Shown one piece after another: positions 1-6,693 of a stretch of DNA of 6,900 bases; the first letter of the stretch is position 1; every line of letters begins with the position of its first letter. The notes below the pieces were generated by a model. That model saw nothing but the letters and a program-made list of their open reading frames with translations, was not told the DNA's origin and did no database searches. The position numbers and the translations under genes are program-made. Location: the NCBI GenBank assembly GCA_913052045.1, contig CAJXDJ010000043.1:1-6900 (forward strand), written 5' to 3'. This DNA is from an uncultured Dehalococcoidia bacterium (GTDB lineage: Bacteria > Chloroflexota > Dehalococcoidia > Lucifugimonadales > GCA-2712585).

Positions 1-1
1 A

Positions 2-380
2 AAAAATGATAAAAGAATTAAACTTTCATTCCTTGATAGGGTGAAGTTAATTACTAATTGTTACTACGATAATAGACTTCAGCGAATTATCGAAAAAGGT
101 AATAGTCCAGGGAGACCCAAGAATGGATCTGAGGGAATCAAATTATCCAGCCGCAGTGGTTCAATTGATACTCACTGGTGGCCGTGTACTCGAAGCTACT
201 ATTTCTCGAGTTAGGGGGGATTTTGAAAACCCTTGTTCTCATGGAATCTTGACCAAAAAGTTCCAGACAGTAACTAACGAAATATTTTCACAAGATCAAT
301 CAGAGAAAATATTGTCTAGGATTGATGATTTAGAACAAATGGATGATATAAAAGAACTCACAGAGCTACTTATGGTTTAG
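2..380 (+). CDS. MmgE/PrpD family protein, C-terminal end (partial, apparent frameshift)
   Basis: This is the last part of an MmgE/PrpD-family protein (the family of 2-methylcitrate dehydratase and relatives); the rest lies before the window. The readable frame ending at 380 has the family's C-terminal signature: a Pro-Ala pair, then V-x-L-x-L-T-G-G-R, then R-G-D-F-E-N-P-C-S (usual form K-G-x-P-E-N-P-L-S), a K-K-F pair, and a closing L-E-Q-M-D-D-I-K-E-L helix. An ATG at 123 opens 85 codons, but homology continues upstream of it as K-V-I-V-Q-G-D-P-R. That frame has stops at 42-44 and 48-50. The preceding family segment (Y-Y-D-N-R-L-Q-R-I-I-E-K) reads in the frame starting at base 2, which is open to the window edge. 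The frames join near the A5 run at 93-97. Specificity cannot be told from this end. The cause may be a real mutation or a sequencing or assembly error. Confidence 0.75.
92..98 (+). other. Likely frameshift site in the MmgE/PrpD gene (A5 homopolymer)
   Basis: The run GAAAAAG is where the two halves of the MmgE/PrpD reading join. Skipping one base here links I-I-E-K (frame of base 2) to V-I-V-Q-G-D-P (frame ending at 380). The result matches the family pattern D-(x8)-K-V-x-V-x-x-D-P. A homopolymer is a typical place for either a slippage mutation or a base-calling error. The exact base cannot be fixed from one sequence. Confidence 0.6.
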
Positions 381-416
381 GGTTCTTTCTAGCTGAAGCT
401 AAAGTTAATTCGAACC
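381..416. terminator. Hairpin between convergent genes, possible bidirectional terminator
   Basis: The 41 bp between the MmgE/PrpD stop and the stop of the minus-strand LLM gene can fold. An outer stem pairs GGTTC (381-385) with GAACC (412-416). Inside it TAGC (390-393) pairs with GCTA (398-401) around a TGAA loop, continued by partial T-A pairing. Its position between two converging stops fits a shared terminator. The U-tract is weak in both directions, so this is only a candidate. Confidence 0.35.
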
Positions 417-421
417 TTATA

Positions 422-1366
422 TCACTTCACGAAATGGGGGGCAATTTTATTGGCGAATTCTTCAATCGAGGCTAGCGTCTCATCGAGTTTATAGGACCGG
501 AAATCAAGTATTAGATGGTTAACGCCTATATTCTCGAAAGCACTAATGTCAGATAATATCTGTTTTTGCGTTCCCATAAATGGTTTTGGACTGTTTGTAC
601 TACGCAATTCAAAATGCGGGACCCTATAAGCTATTTCAATATCTGATGGGTCTCGACCTGCCTCAAGGGTGAAGTGATTTAACTTTTCGATTCTGTTTTC
701 TAGTTGATTTGAAGTCTCTAAAGGAAATTTTTGGTTGTGTCCTATTGGATGCCAACAATTCCCTATTTTTGCGACTCGTCGTAGAGCTGCATCACTTTCC
801 CCGCCAATCCAAATTGGAGGATATGGTTTCTGGATTGGTTTTGGAAGAAATCTGATGTCTGAAAAGGAGCAATAATTACCGTCGAATTTAGGGTTCTCCC
901 GTGTCCAAAGTTCTATATATGCTCTTATATATTCGTCTGTGACCTTGCCGCGTTCCTCAAATGGCATTAATCCCAGGTTTTTAAATTCCTCTCTCATCCA
1001 GCCCACTCCGACCCCGACTGAAAGTCTGCCTTCTGACAATACATCAATGCTGGCTAGTTGCTTTGCAGCAATAATCGGATTTCGATTAGGCACAATCATT
1101 ATTCCAGTGACTATACGGAGAACAGAAGTTTTTGCTGCTATGAAAGTCAATAATGAGAGGCATTCGAGTGTTTCCCCTTCGATGCTTCCATGGTGGGTTC
1201 CTGATTCCGCATATGGATAAGACGACATAATTTTGTTGGGGAAAATTATATGATCCCCTAATACTGCCTCGTAAAACCCAGCTTGCTCAGCCCGTTGAGC
1301 TATTGTAGCTATGTTAGGCATCCGAGCGTTAGGCCCCCGGGTTTGCATTGTAATACCGAATCTCAA
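422..1366 (-). CDS. LLM-class F420/flavin-dependent oxidoreductase (downstream tandem copy)
   Basis: This is a 314-residue protein of the luciferase-like (bacterial luciferase / F420-dependent oxidoreductase) TIM-barrel superfamily. It most resembles the TIGR03619-type group. Members use reduced FMN or F420 in the cytoplasm to oxidise or reduce small organic molecules. Motifs in order: M-R-F-G-I start, G-D-H-I at 37-40, V-P-N-R-N-P at 92-97, G-V-G-V-G-W-M-R-E-E-F at 118-128, R-G-x-x-T-D-E-Y-I at 139-147, and P-K-P-I-Q-K-P-Y-P-P-I-W-I-G-G-E at 175-190. The start is a TTG. I chose it because the residues line up exactly with the M-R-F-G start of the upstream paralogue, and the only codons between it and the upstream stop are six. 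No Shine-Dalgarno sequence is visible, so translation probably depends on coupling to the upstream gene 18 bp away. Family assignment is firm; cofactor and substrate are not determined. Confidence 0.92.
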   Translation of the reverse strand: MRFGITMQTRGPNARMPNIATIAQRAEQAGFYEAVLGDHIIFPNKIMSSYPYAESGTHHGSIEGETLECLSLLTFIAAKTSVLRIVTGIMIVPNRNPIIAAKQLASIDVLSEGRLSVGVGVGWMREEFKNLGLMPFEERGKVTDEYIRAYIELWTRENPKFDGNYCSFSDIRFLPKPIQKPYPPIWIGGESDAALRRVAKIGNCWHPIGHNQKFPLETSNQLENRIEKLNHFTLEAGRDPSDIEIAYRVPHFELRSTNSPKPFMGTQKQILSDISAFENIGVNHLILDFRSYKLDETLASIEEFANKIAPHFVK

Positions 1367-1384
1367 CTGATTGGCCGCGCCAAT

Positions 1385-2338
1385 TTAATTCAATGCCTTT
1401 CTTACCAAAGGTATCACTTCTTCAGCAAAAAGTTCCATTAGCTCAATCATTAGGGTTATGTCGTCATTCCTGAAATCGAATATCATGTCAGTGACACCTA
1501 AATTCTTAAACTCAACAATATCCTCTGCTATTTCATTGGGAGTTCCTGTAAAGGTCGTTCTTCGATTACCTGGATCGATGGAATGTTTCGAAACTCTGTA
1601 GGACACATCTATATCTAGGGGATTGCGGCCTAAAGTTTCTGAATAATTCCTTAACCATGTTATGGAAGTTTCTAATTGGACTGCTGTGGTTAATGGGTAT
1701 CTGGGGTTGGCGTTTAGAGGATGCCAGGCTGTCCCATATCGCGCGGCTCGTCGCATTGCAGGTTTGCTTTCTCCACCTATCCAAATAGGTGGATGTGGTT
1801 TCTGAATAGGCTTTGGTTCGAACATGATATCTGAAAAAGAACAATATTCACCTTGAAATGTGGGATTGTCACTAGACCAAAGTTCTTTAAATATGTCGAG
1901 GTATTCATTAGTTACTGAGCCACGTCGTTCAAATGGAGGTATTCCTAGAGCGTCAAACTCCTCTTTAAGCCATCCTGTTCCCACACCTAGGGTCAATCTT
2001 CCTTTAGAAAGAACGTCCAACGTTGCTAGTTGTTTGGCTGCTACTATTGGATTACGGTGTGGCACTATCATAACACTGGGCACTAGTCGTATGCTTGAAG
2101 TTGATCCTGCCAGAAATGATAGCAACATCAACTGATCCAGGCATTCCCCTGATGTTGCACTTGTAAACTCTCCAGTTTGACTATAAGGATACGTTGATCC
2201 AAAGCTTTTGGGTATTACAATGTGATCTCCAATTAGTGCATATTGGAAACCCAGAACCTCGGCTTTTTGTATTACCTTAATTTGGTTTTCTGGGGATGCA
2301 CTTTCCCCTTGTCCTGGCAACCCCATACCAAATCGCAT
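1385..2338 (-). CDS. LLM-class F420/flavin-dependent oxidoreductase (upstream tandem copy)
   Basis: This 317-residue protein is from the same luciferase-like superfamily as its downstream neighbour and is a clear paralogue. A hand count gives 114 identical positions over the first 210 residues without a gap. Motifs: M-R-F-G-M start, G-D-H-I at 37-40, V-P-H-R-N-P at 92-97, G-V-G-T-G-W-L-K-E-E-F at 118-128, P-K-P-I-Q-K-P-H-P-P-I-W-I-G-G-E at 175-190, and W-H-P near 205. The C-terminal third is more diverged. The ATG is supported by GGAG (plus-strand CTCC at 2346-2349) seven bases upstream. It is the first gene of a two-gene unit reading leftward from the divergent gap shared with the GGT-like gene. 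Expected role: cytoplasmic flavin or F420 redox step, possibly a monooxygenase. The pair's similarity suggests tandem duplication followed by divergence, perhaps toward two substrates. Substrate unknown. Confidence 0.93.
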   Translation of the reverse strand: MRFGMGLPGQGESASPENQIKVIQKAEVLGFQYALIGDHIVIPKSFGSTYPYSQTGEFTSATSGECLDQLMLLSFLAGSTSSIRLVPSVMIVPHRNPIVAAKQLATLDVLSKGRLTLGVGTGWLKEEFDALGIPPFERRGSVTNEYLDIFKELWSSDNPTFQGEYCSFSDIMFEPKPIQKPHPPIWIGGESKPAMRRAARYGTAWHPLNANPRYPLTTAVQLETSITWLRNYSETLGRNPLDIDVSYRVSKHSIDPGNRRTTFTGTPNEIAEDIVEFKNLGVTDMIFDFRNDDITLMIELMELFAEEVIPLVRKALN

Positions 2339-2432
2339 CTTCTATCTCCATGACAGTTGTTGTTCTATAATAACAAAACTTATGTATATACAGCATGTTA
2401 AAAATACTGACATAAGGATTAGGATATGAGAT
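2339..2432. promoter_or_regulatory. Divergent intergenic region between LLM pair and GGT-like gene
   Basis: This 94 bp gap must hold promoters for both directions. On the plus strand TATAAT at 2366-2371 is a perfect -10 hexamer, flanked by short mirrored arms (TTGTT 2360-2364, AACAA 2372-2376), but no convincing -35 lies at the right distance. The minus strand offers TATTAT over nearly the same bases (2372-2367), also without a clear -35. A 10 bp perfect palindrome, TGTATATACA, sits at 2383-2392 and could be a regulator site or chance in AT-rich DNA. AGGA at 2421-2424 is the likely ribosome binding site of the GGT-like gene, eight bases before its ATG. Confidence 0.4.
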
Positions 2433-4136
2433 ATGACAAATAAAACTCCCCACGGCATACAATACGAAGGGTACAGGCCCGTAGTAATGGGTAGAAACGG
2501 AATGGTTTGTTCCGGTCATCCACTTGCCTCCCAGGCCGGAATACAGATATTACAAAAGGGAGGTAATGCTATAGATGCTGCGATAGCTATCGGTGCCTGT
2601 TTAAATGTTGTAGAGCCGATGATGTCTGGAATAGGCGGTGACGGGTTCATTATGGTTTATATGAAGGATTCTGATGAACTAAGAGTCATAAATGCTAGTG
2701 GGAAATCCCCTAGGGCGGCCACCAGAGAAATGTATTTAGCTTCGGGTATTCCACATAAAGGTATCATCTCGGTCCTAGTTCCCGGATTGCTAGCTGGTTG
2801 GTACGAAGCCCACAAGCGTTTTGGATTGTTGTCATGGAGCCAAGTTTTGGTCCCTTCTATTGAATTAGCTGAGTGCGGATTTCCTGTAAGCAATATACTA
2901 TCGAATGCTATTTCTGAAGACAATTTGCTATGTTCATTTCCTACTTCGAAAGATATATTTACTAGAAATGGTACTCCTCTACAGCCTGGAGAAATCCTGT
3001 ATCAAAAAGACTTAGCCCGTACATTTAGACTGATCTCCGAAGAAGGACCAGAGACGTTCTATTCTGGGAAGGTTGGATCAAAGGTAGTGGCGTTTTCCAA
3101 CGAACAAGGAGGGATATTGTCACTTCAAGATCTTCGAGAGCATGAAATCTTGTGGCAAGATCCCATTTCGACGACCTATAGAGATTATGTGGTCTATGAG
3201 GCTCCACCTAACTCTAGCGGCCATGTTCTTTTACAAGAGTTGAATTTAGCTGAAAGGTTTGACATCAAGAACATGGGATTTAACACGACGGAGTCGATTC
3301 ACATGATGGTAGAAGCCAAGAAACTTGCCTTCGCTGACAGAGAGGCTTATATGGCTGATCCTGACTTTGTGGATATCCCTATAGACGGGTTGCTATCGAA
3401 AGAATATGCGAGAGAGAGAGCCAAGCAGATTGATCCTGAACGAGCAGCATTTAATGTCACATGTGGGAGTCCGTGGAAATTCCAGAAAGATCTGAATCCA
3501 CCTAGGTCAATTAAATCCGTACGGAATCCCGTAGAGGACACTACATGTTTTGTTGTGGTAGATAGATGGGGCAATTCTGTAAGCCAGCTTCAAAGTTTAC
3601 AAAGTGCTTTTGGGTCTAGTTTGGTCGCTCGAGATACAGGTATCTTGCTCAATAACCGCATGAGTTATTGGCACTTGGAAAAAGACCACGTTGATGTACT
3701 AGAGCCTGGTAAACGGGTTAGGCATACTATGAACCCAGTGATGGTATTTAAGAAAGCAAGTAACCAAGAACGAAAACTTGTGCTTGCATGTGGAACTCCT
3801 GGTGCAGATACTCAGGTTCAGACGAATTTCCAAGTGATAAGTCACGTACTGGATTTTGGCATGAATGTGGTTGAGGCGGTAGAGGCCCCACGGTGGAGAT
3901 CTCTACAAGATGGTACAGAGTCGAATTATCCGCATAGGGTGCCAGACCAACTTTTGCTAGAGAGACGATATTCTGATGATATTCGTAATGCTCTCATGAT
4001 TAAAGGACATGACGTCAAAGTTATAGGTGATTGGGCTGCCACAGGTAGTGAGATGATGATTTACGTGGACCAAGACGCAGGGGCTTTACACGGTGGTGCT
4101 GATCCTAGAAGGGATGGGTATTCTATTGGATGGTGA
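2433..4136 (+). CDS. Gamma-glutamyltransferase-like Ntn hydrolase (GGT / cephalosporin-acylase family)
   Basis: This is a 567-residue Ntn hydrolase expected to cut itself into a large (1-369) and small (370-567) subunit, with Thr370 as the new N-terminal nucleophile. The processing site reads D-T-T-C-F-V-V-V-D, equivalent to T-T-H-Y-S-V-V-D in E. coli Ggt. Other family marks: G-M-V-C-S-G-H-P-L-A-S (23-33), G-G-N-A-I-D-A-A (43-50), E-P-M-M-S-G-I-G-G-D-G-F (61-72), G-I-L-L-N-N-R-M (403-410), T-P-G-A-D-T-Q and a final A-D-P-R-R-D-G. Aligned by eye to E. coli Ggt, the gamma-glutamyl contacts are changed: Arg114 is Ser89, Asn411 is Gln390, Asp433 is Tyr412, and Ser462-Ser463 are His431-Thr432. Hydrolysis of an amide other than a gamma-glutamyl bond is therefore more likely. 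There is no signal peptide, unlike the periplasmic E. coli enzyme. The ATG has AGGA eight bases upstream. It is transcribed away from the LLM pair. Confidence 0.93.
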   Translation: MTNKTPHGIQYEGYRPVVMGRNGMVCSGHPLASQAGIQILQKGGNAIDAAIAIGACLNVVEPMMSGIGGDGFIMVYMKDSDELRVINASGKSPRAATREMYLASGIPHKGIISVLVPGLLAGWYEAHKRFGLLSWSQVLVPSIELAECGFPVSNILSNAISEDNLLCSFPTSKDIFTRNGTPLQPGEILYQKDLARTFRLISEEGPETFYSGKVGSKVVAFSNEQGGILSLQDLREHEILWQDPISTTYRDYVVYEAPPNSSGHVLLQELNLAERFDIKNMGFNTTESIHMMVEAKKLAFADREAYMADPDFVDIPIDGLLSKEYARERAKQIDPERAAFNVTCGSPWKFQKDLNPPRSIKSVRNPVEDTTCFVVVDRWGNSVSQLQSLQSAFGSSLVARDTGILLNNRMSYWHLEKDHVDVLEPGKRVRHTMNPVMVFKKASNQERKLVLACGTPGADTQVQTNFQVISHVLDFGMNVVEAVEAPRWRSLQDGTESNYPHRVPDQLLLERRYSDDIRNALMIKGHDVKVIGDWAATGSEMMIYVDQDAGALHGGADPRRDGYSIGW

Positions 4137-4230
4137 TGGAGTGGTTCTTTGTTAGAGTCAGTTGCATCCGGATGACACCAACCATCCCGACAGCTGAAGT
4201 TCCTTTCTCAGTCCAACTATGGGATCCTGA
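4137..4230. other. Convergent intergenic gap, no clear terminator
   Basis: These 94 bp separate the stops of the GGT-like gene (+) and the second amidohydrolase (-). The only notable element is a 10 bp palindrome, CATCCGGATG, at 4165-4174, plus a 5 bp stem of GGATG (4170-4174) with CATCC (4183-4187). Neither is followed by a U-tract, so no intrinsic terminator can be called in either direction. Confidence 0.4.
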
Positions 4231-5370
4231 TTAATCTCCAACAAGGCGTGGTCCATAGAGGCCTATTGAATTATCCCACATAATTTTCCTTTTTGATTCG
4301 TCTGAAATTGGTTGGCCTAGCATGTTTGGGACCGGTTCCCAAGGGTCCGGAGCATCGGCATGTGGATAATCCGTATTGAACACAATATTGTTATCTCCCA
4401 CATGTTCTATACAGAAGTTTATACCTATCTCGTCGGCGTCACACGCAATGTAACATTGACGGTCAAAATATTCCCAAGGGTTCGCATCAAGTGGAGGGGC
4501 ATCAAAAGTTACCTCTTGTCGCCCAGAAGAACAGTTTTCCAAACGGCTTAGCCAAAAGGGTAGCCAACCACAGTTGGCCTCCAATATGGCCAACTTCAGA
4601 TTTGGATATCGGTCAAATATGCCAGTTAACATAAAATGAGCGACCCCTATCATATTTTCCATAGGGAACCCAATGGCATGATGTATAGCATCAAACGGGC
4701 CATGCATTCCGGCGTATCGGTCGTATGTAGCTGGGCCACCTGTCCTGGTTTCATTCCCGTGTAGGAGTAATGGCATTTCGAGCTCTTGACAGACGTCCCA
4801 TAATGGGTTGAATTCTTCTGTGTGCCACCAATGTCCATCCGACGGAGTAGATATGATTAAAGCTACAGAGCCTTTTTCATGAGTTCGCCTTACTTCCTTA
4901 ATCATCTCCACAGAGTTGCCACCTGGCACTACCGACACCCATTTTATTCGTTTGGGATCTTCCTGACAGTAGCTGTAGGCCCAGTTATTAAATGCTCGGA
5001 CTACAGCAGAACCTAACTGAGCGTCTTTCCGTGACATTTGGGCCCCAACATGACCTGCCGTAGGTAAGCAGACTTGGATATCCCATCCGTATTTATCCAT
5101 GTCATTGATACGGCTCTTCGGGCTCCATCCACTACGAAAAGCGTCTCCGTATTTCTGTTCTTGATTTGCGTAGCGTTTCTTCACAGATGGTGGGAGTTTG
5201 GATTTAGTGAAGAATGTACCGTCCAGTTCAAATTCCATACGTGATTTCATATAGACTTCTCGGACTCGGGGGCGTTTGTCATAGTATTCTTCCTCAATAA
5301 AACGATCCCAAATATCCATGGGTTCAAAGAAGTGACCGTCCGCGTCGATAACTTTATAGTCTTGGTACAT
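4231..5370 (-). CDS. Amidohydrolase-2 family metal-dependent hydrolase/decarboxylase
   Basis: This is a 379-residue cytoplasmic TIM-barrel protein of the amidohydrolase-2 family (COG2159), which includes ACMSD and gamma-resorcylate decarboxylase and also hydrolases. Visible active-site candidates: D-A-D-G-H at 9-13 in place of the usual H-x-H, so Asp11 and His13; L-L-L-H with His204; H-A-I-G-F-P with His231; L-E-A-N-C-G-W with Glu264 where the better-known enzymes have a His; and N-T-D-Y-P-H-A-D with Asp334 and His337. The spacing Glu264 to Asp334 (70) is close to the catalytic His to Asp spacing of the decarboxylases, which supports the alignment. It is the second gene of a two-gene unit, 42 bp behind another amidohydrolase, with a strong AGGAGG ribosome binding site. 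Metal-dependent decarboxylation or hydrolysis of an aromatic or cyclic acid is plausible; the substrate is unknown. Confidence 0.92.
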   Translation of the reverse strand: MYQDYKVIDADGHFFEPMDIWDRFIEEEYYDKRPRVREVYMKSRMEFELDGTFFTKSKLPPSVKKRYANQEQKYGDAFRSGWSPKSRINDMDKYGWDIQVCLPTAGHVGAQMSRKDAQLGSAVVRAFNNWAYSYCQEDPKRIKWVSVVPGGNSVEMIKEVRRTHEKGSVALIISTPSDGHWWHTEEFNPLWDVCQELEMPLLLHGNETRTGGPATYDRYAGMHGPFDAIHHAIGFPMENMIGVAHFMLTGIFDRYPNLKLAILEANCGWLPFWLSRLENCSSGRQEVTFDAPPLDANPWEYFDRQCYIACDADEIGINFCIEHVGDNNIVFNTDYPHADAPDPWEPVPNMLGQPISDESKRKIMWDNSIGLYGPRLVGD

Positions 5371-5375
5371 TAAAT

Positions 5376-5381
5376 CCTCCT
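5376..5381 (-). promoter_or_regulatory. Strong ribosome binding site of the second amidohydrolase
   Basis: Plus-strand CCTCCT reads AGGAGG on the coding strand, a perfect anti-16S match, five bases before the ATG. It gives this downstream gene its own translation signal independent of coupling. Confidence 0.8.
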
Positions 5382-5388
5382 AAATATG

Positions 5389-5428
5389 GTACGGATAAAA
5401 GGTTAATGTGGTCTAACTTATACCGTAC
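5389..5428 (-). other. Intercistronic hairpin between the two amidohydrolase genes
   Basis: In the transcript, GTACGG (plus-strand CCGTAC 5423-5428) pairs with CCGUAC (plus-strand GTACGG 5389-5394). Inner pairs TA/TA, AA/TT and GTTA/TAAC form around an eight-base loop, giving about 14 pairs interrupted by small bulges. The stem covers the last codons and TAG stop of the upstream gene and ends seven bases before the AGGAGG of the next gene. It could influence the relative expression or stability of the two cistrons. No U-tract follows, so a terminator is unlikely. Confidence 0.45.
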
Positions 5429-6477
5429 ATTTCAAGGGCGTTATTTCGTAGTATATCCATTTTGTCTTGTTCAGTTAGGTCAGTTCTATCCATAATGTGA
5501 TCTATGCTTTCGGGAAATTCGTTATCCCAATGGGGCCAGTCAGATGCATAGAAGAGTCGATTTTGACCCATAACGCGTATTACTTCTGGCAGCAATTGTT
5601 CTCCGGGTTCTGCGTGTATAAAAACATTTCCTCCACAGATATAGTCGCTCGGTTTCTTCTTGCACTCGACGGCTTCGAACCAGCCGCGTTTTTCCCATTC
5701 TTCGTCCATCCGGTTTAGCATGTAAGGAACCCAGGTGGCTCCTGCTTCCAAGTACCCTACCTTCAGATTAGGGAATTTTTCGTATACTCCCTCATAAGTC
5801 ATGTGCATCATTTGCTGCATAGCTGAGACCGGGAAGCCTATTGTGTGTCGTTGAATGAACTTAGTATATCGTTGCTCCCTAGTGGCATGTCCTCCGTGAA
5901 CTGCAACGAAGGTCCCTAACCGTTCGGCCTCGGCGTAAAAGTCATGCGTTCGTTTCTCTCCAAGAAGGCCGAAACCCACTGCGGCTAGAAATACTCCACT
6001 AAATCCTAGTTCTGTTACACATCGACGCATTTCCTTTATGGACTCCTCTATATCCATGAACGGCATAAGGGCCACAGACTTGAAGCGAGGATTTACTTTG
6101 AGCCATTCTTCAGCGACGTAGTTATTGTACGCACGTGTTATAGCTATCAGATAGTCAGGGTCTTGTATTCTCGAATAGCCTAGTAATGTAGTTGGGAAAA
6201 GGAATATATATTCCAGGTTTCCGGTATCTGCGTTGTCTAACCATTCTTGTGGTGACGGGAATCCGGGTCCGCCGTGAGCTCCAAGTTTGCCACCAAGAGA
6301 GGAATCGAAATAATCTTTTCCTGCTATGGTCCCTCCCCCGACTATACCATCGGGGCCAGGTAAAAACGAATGGAACCGTTTTATTTCTGCGTAAGGGCCT
6401 TCCAAATAGTCCATTAGTTTTGATTCTGATTCAACGATATGACCGTCTGCATCTACAACGCCATAAGATGGTCTCAT
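5413..6477 (-). CDS. Amidohydrolase-2 family metal-dependent hydrolase/decarboxylase (first gene of pair)
   Basis: This 354-residue protein is of the same amidohydrolase-2 family as the gene behind it but only distantly similar, so the pair is an old duplication or two separate recruits. Active-site candidates line up: D-A-D-G-H at 9-13 (Asp11, His13), V-A-V-H-G-G with His194, H-T-I-G-F-P with His211, Y-L-E-A-G-A-T-W with Glu244, and A-S-D-W-P-H-W-D with Asp313 and His316. The gaps 211-244 and 244-313 match those in the partner (33 and about 70). An insert rich in Gly at about 41-70 is not shared. The ATG has AGGGG (plus-strand CCCCT 6486-6490) eight bases upstream, and a promoter candidate lies about 50 bases further up. 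It probably forms a two-gene transcript with the next amidohydrolase. The products may act on related substrates or form a hetero-oligomer; the latter is speculation. Confidence 0.92.
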   Translation of the reverse strand: MRPSYGVVDADGHIVESESKLMDYLEGPYAEIKRFHSFLPGPDGIVGGGTIAGKDYFDSSLGGKLGAHGGPGFPSPQEWLDNADTGNLEYIFLFPTTLLGYSRIQDPDYLIAITRAYNNYVAEEWLKVNPRFKSVALMPFMDIEESIKEMRRCVTELGFSGVFLAAVGFGLLGEKRTHDFYAEAERLGTFVAVHGGHATREQRYTKFIQRHTIGFPVSAMQQMMHMTYEGVYEKFPNLKVGYLEAGATWVPYMLNRMDEEWEKRGWFEAVECKKKPSDYICGGNVFIHAEPGEQLLPEVIRVMGQNRLFYASDWPHWDNEFPESIDHIMDRTDLTEQDKMDILRNNALEMYGIS

Positions 6478-6525
6478 GTATTGTACCCCTGATTGAATTA
6501 CGAGTATTTGTTCCTAAAAAGTAAG

Positions 6526-6552
6526 AGTATAGAAGCGGTTTTTTCCTGTCAA
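6526..6552 (-). promoter_or_regulatory. Promoter candidate for the amidohydrolase pair
   Basis: On the minus strand a perfect -35 TTGACA (6552-6547) is followed by a 15-base spacer and TATACT (6531-6526), one base from the -10 consensus. This would start transcription about 40 bases before the first amidohydrolase ATG. The spacer is one or two bases shorter than ideal. The -35 lies inside the 9-mer AGGTTGACA, which recurs in mirror orientation at 6626-6634. Confidence 0.5.
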
Positions 6553-6625
6553 CCTACGTAATGAAACTAGATTGTGGAACTTTAAAGAATGTTTTCGTAG
6601 ATGTAAATAAAACTGAAATATCTTA

Positions 6626-6654
6626 AGGTTGACAACGTGTATCGGTTATATACT
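6626..6654 (+). promoter_or_regulatory. Mirror-image promoter candidate facing the PIG-L gene
   Basis: AGGTTGACA at 6626-6634 contains a perfect -35 TTGACA, followed after 14 bases by TATACT (6649-6654). The spacer is short, so activity is uncertain or may need a regulator. A 7 bp inverted repeat, TCGGTTA (6642-6648) and TAACCGA (6667-6673), brackets the -10 region and could be an operator. If used, the leader of the PIG-L transcript would be about 145 bases long. Confidence 0.35.
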
Positions 6655-6693
6655 GCGAAGAATTCGTAACCGACCGTTGTTCATAGTATTTCC

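Noticed and set aside
123..125. ATG at 123 as a true gene start, with GGGAG (110-114) as ribosome binding site
   Set aside because: Family homology continues upstream of this ATG, so it is more likely an internal Met of a longer, frameshifted gene.
939..1220. Plus-strand ORF of 93 codons opposite the downstream LLM gene
   Set aside because: It is antisense to a well-supported gene. A similar ORF lies at the matching place opposite the paralogue (1860-2135), so the resemblance is explained by the duplication of the sense genes.
1860..2135. Plus-strand ORF of 91 codons opposite the upstream LLM gene
   Set aside because: It is the mirror of the conserved LLM motifs, with no known family and no ribosome binding site that stands out.
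2277..2519. Minus-strand ORF spanning the LLM start, the divergent gap and the GGT-like start
   Set aside because: It overlaps two strongly supported gene starts and their shared promoter region, and has no recognisable family.
4165..4174. Palindrome CATCCGGATG as a terminator
   Set aside because: It has no loop room for a stable hairpin and no T-run on either side; a 10 bp palindrome can arise by chance.
6192..6524. Plus-strand ORF of 110 codons opposite the first amidohydrolase
   Set aside because: It is antisense to conserved amidohydrolase sequence, with composition typical of a shadow frame.
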